Assembly: GCA_001899085.1 (NCBI GenBank)
Contig: MKVB01000011.1
Coordinates: forward strand, 43,055 to 96,837
Length of the DNA: 53,783 bases
Direction of reading: 5' to 3'
DNA from: Devosia sp. 66-14
Lineage (GTDB): Bacteria; Pseudomonadota; Alphaproteobacteria; Rhizobiales; Devosiaceae
A program made the position numbers and the translations under genes. The notes under the pieces were generated by a model. The model saw nothing but the letters and a program-made list of their open reading frames with translations. It was not told the origin of the DNA and did no database searches. Positions 52,199 to 53,783 of the stretch are shown here, in pieces (position 1 is the stretch's first letter; each line of letters starts with the position of its first letter).

Positions 52199-53691
52199 GG
52201 CGTTGCAGAACCGATCTTGGCTGAGTTGCCGACAAAAGTGGGGATCCCGCGCAGCACGCCCTGGAACTCATCGAGCGGCTTGCCGACGACGAGGCCACCG
52301 GTACCCATCCAGAACTCGCGGATGGTGTCTTCGTGGCCGCTAGTGCGCTTCTTGATGATCGAGATGGCGCGCCGCACCTTGCCCACCGCCTCGAAGTAGC
52401 GGAGCAGGATGACGGTGTCGGCGAGGTAGGTTACGTCCACTGGAGATTTCATGTCACCGACCAATCCATGCTGCGCGATGGTCAGGAACGTCGATGCCCC
52501 CTGTCGGTTCAGATATTGCAGCAATTCGTGAATGTGCAGGACGAGCGCATTCTCCTCCGGCATCGCCGCCTGGTAGCCGTTGAGGCTGTCGATCAGCACG
52601 GTCTTGGCGCCCAGCGTATCCACCGCCCGGCGGACACGATGCGCGAACTCACCCGGTGACAGCTCGGCCGCGTCGACCTGTTCGAGGTGCAGCGATCCGC
52701 TGTCGATCATCGCCTGCAGGTCGAAGCCGAGGACCTTCATGCGATCGAAAAGCAGGCCGAGTTCCTCATCGAAGATGAAGGCCACGGCCTTGTCGCCGCG
52801 CGCAATCGCGGCCGCCACGAACTGGAATGCCACCGTGCTCTTGCCGGTGCCGGCCGGCCCGATGATCAGGGAGCTCGAACCGGCCTCGATGCCGCCGCCG
52901 AGCAGCGCATCGAGTTCGGTCGAGCCGCTGGTCAGCCGCCGGCGCTCGAAGCCGGTCTTGTGTTCGGCCGAAACGAGCCGCGGGAACACCTGCAGTCCGC
53001 CGGTCTGGATGGTGAAATCGTGGAAGCCGCCGCGAAAGCGCTGGGCGCGATACTTGACCACTTTCAGCCGGCGACGGTCGGCGCCGTAATCGGGGGTGTT
53101 CTCCTCGAGCCGGATCACCCCGTGGGCGACGCTGTGAACCGTCTTGTCGGTCGCGTCCGAGGTCAGGTCGTCGAGCAGCAGCACGGTTGCGCCGTTGCGG
53201 GCGAAGTAATGCTTCAACGCCAGGATCTGGCGACGATAGCGCAGCGAGCTTTGCGCGAGGAGGCGGATCTCGGAGAGGCTGTCCAGCACCACGCGCTGCG
53301 GCTTGACGCTCTCGACCTGCTCGAAAATGGCTTTGGTGGCTTCGCCCAGTTCGAGATCGGACGAATAGAGCAGCGTCTGGGTCTGGTCGGTGCTCAGCAG
53401 GGTTTCGGGAGGCACCAGCTCGAACACCTTGATCAGCGGGCCCATGCTCCAGCCATGCGAGGCGGCGCCCATGCGCAGCTCACTTTCGGTCTCGGACAGC
53501 GTTATGTAGAGGCCGGTCTCGCCGGCCCGCTCGCCCTCGAGCAGGAATTGCAGGGCGACCGTGGTCTTGCCGGTGCCGGGGGTCCCTTCGAGCAGGAACA
53601 GGTGGCCCACCGTGAGGCCGCCCGCGGTGATGTCATCCAGTCCGGGAATGCCAAGCCTGGCTTTTTGAACGGCTTTCGCGCCATCATTCAT
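52195..53691 (-). CDS. KaiC-like double-domain RecA ATPase
   Basis: A 498-aa protein with two KaiC/RecA domains. CI has Walker A GTPGTGKT (36-43) and catalytic-Glu region LYITLSETES. CII has Walker A GPAGTGKS (278-285) and FIFDEELG at the catalytic Glu position. The CII end reads PVDVTYLADTVILLRYFE; aligned to cyanobacterial KaiC the phospho-sites S431/T432 correspond to T421/Y422 here. TITD-like geometry is therefore only partly kept. No kaiA or kaiB is in the window. It heads an operon with the hybrid kinase. In non-cyanobacterial species such pairs act in stress or timing control rather than a true clock. Upstream bases 53692-53783 hold the promoter, otherwise nothing. Confidence 0.9.
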   Translation of the reverse strand: MNDGAKAVQKARLGIPGLDDITAGGLTVGHLFLLEGTPGTGKTTVALQFLLEGERAGETGLYITLSETESELRMGAASHGWSMGPLIKVFELVPPETLLSTDQTQTLLYSSDLELGEATKAIFEQVESVKPQRVVLDSLSEIRLLAQSSLRYRRQILALKHYFARNGATVLLLDDLTSDATDKTVHSVAHGVIRLEENTPDYGADRRRLKVVKYRAQRFRGGFHDFTIQTGGLQVFPRLVSAEHKTGFERRRLTSGSTELDALLGGGIEAGSSSLIIGPAGTGKSTVAFQFVAAAIARGDKAVAFIFDEELGLLFDRMKVLGFDLQAMIDSGSLHLEQVDAAELSPGEFAHRVRRAVDTLGAKTVLIDSLNGYQAAMPEENALVLHIHELLQYLNRQGASTFLTIAQHGLVGDMKSPVDVTYLADTVILLRYFEAVGKVRRAISIIKKRTSGHEDTIREFWMGTGGLVVGKPLDEFQGVLRGIPTFVGNSAKIGSATP

Positions 53692-53783
53692 TATCGTTGC
53701 TCGGGTTGTGAGTGAGGAGGCTGGTGTGTCTGGGGATCGCCAGCTGCATGCAATGACGCCGATCCTGCGGCGGGAGGGAAAGT

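Noticed and set aside
1-53783. tRNA, rRNA, CRISPR arrays, transposase or integrase genes
   Set aside because: None could be recognised on either strand; the palindromic repeats are the only mobile-like elements.

Overview
The window is GC-rich, tightly packed DNA with GTG and TTG starts, many 4-nt stop/start overlaps, and short palindromic repeats of the CTTCTCCC...GGGAGAAG type. Its gene families include MocR, ECF42 with a DGPF partner, a BTLCP transglutaminase-like protein, a DUF1236-like protein, ROK-controlled sugar ABC uptake, ExoP/WcaJ exopolysaccharide genes and a KaiC-like ATPase beside a hybrid kinase. Together these suggest a free-living alphaproteobacterium of the Hyphomicrobiales, plausibly Devosia or a relative. 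That placement is inference from gene content; no rRNA or tRNA gene is present to settle it.

Layout. 1-3.4 kb: the end of a large Ig-like/beta-helix protein and a small partner. 3.4-5.7 kb: a MocR regulator divergent from an EamA exporter. 5.7-8.9 kb: a secreted zinc-phospholipase-C-like protein with long coiled coils, coupled to a Cys-rich secreted protein. 9.1-10.7 kb: a DGPF protein and its ECF42-type sigma factor. 10.8-18.9 kb: an envelope group containing a small membrane protein, TerC-CBS-CorC, DedA, an OmpR-type regulator, its histidine kinase (frameshifted), UppP, a BTLCP protein, a secreted inorganic pyrophosphatase (frameshifted) and a 100-aa protein. 18.9-22.7 kb: a PilZ-like protein, a DUF1236-like protein, an ABC exporter and two small envelope proteins. 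22.8-36.6 kb: a Wzx/Wzy exopolysaccharide cluster, all on the minus strand, with an AT-richer core. 37.3-45.0 kb: a ROK regulator, SIS isomerase, sugar ABC importer and BadF-type kinase, read as an amino-sugar uptake locus. 45.2-50.1 kb: two enolase-superfamily dehydratases, a GntR regulator and an orphan sugar-binding protein. 50.2-53.7 kb: a KaiC-like ATPase operon with a hybrid histidine kinase.

The strongest new signal is a repeated promoter element in the envelope group. Four copies of a 20-nt motif (consensus CATCAGSTTNNNRTCAGSTK) are two CAGSTT-like half-sites in direct repeat with an 11-bp period. Each is followed after exactly 5 nt by a -10-like hexamer. They point at the small membrane protein ahead of terC-dedA-RR-HK, at uppP, at the secreted pyrophosphatase and at the 100-aa protein. 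This is the geometry of OmpR-family operators, and an OmpR-family regulator lies among the sites. UppP makes undecaprenyl phosphate and some DedA proteins return it across the membrane, so I infer a lipid-carrier and phosphate-recycling envelope-stress regulon. Both the kinase and the pyrophosphatase carry a single-base loss in a C or G run; each is restored by adding one base, so sequence error must be excluded first.
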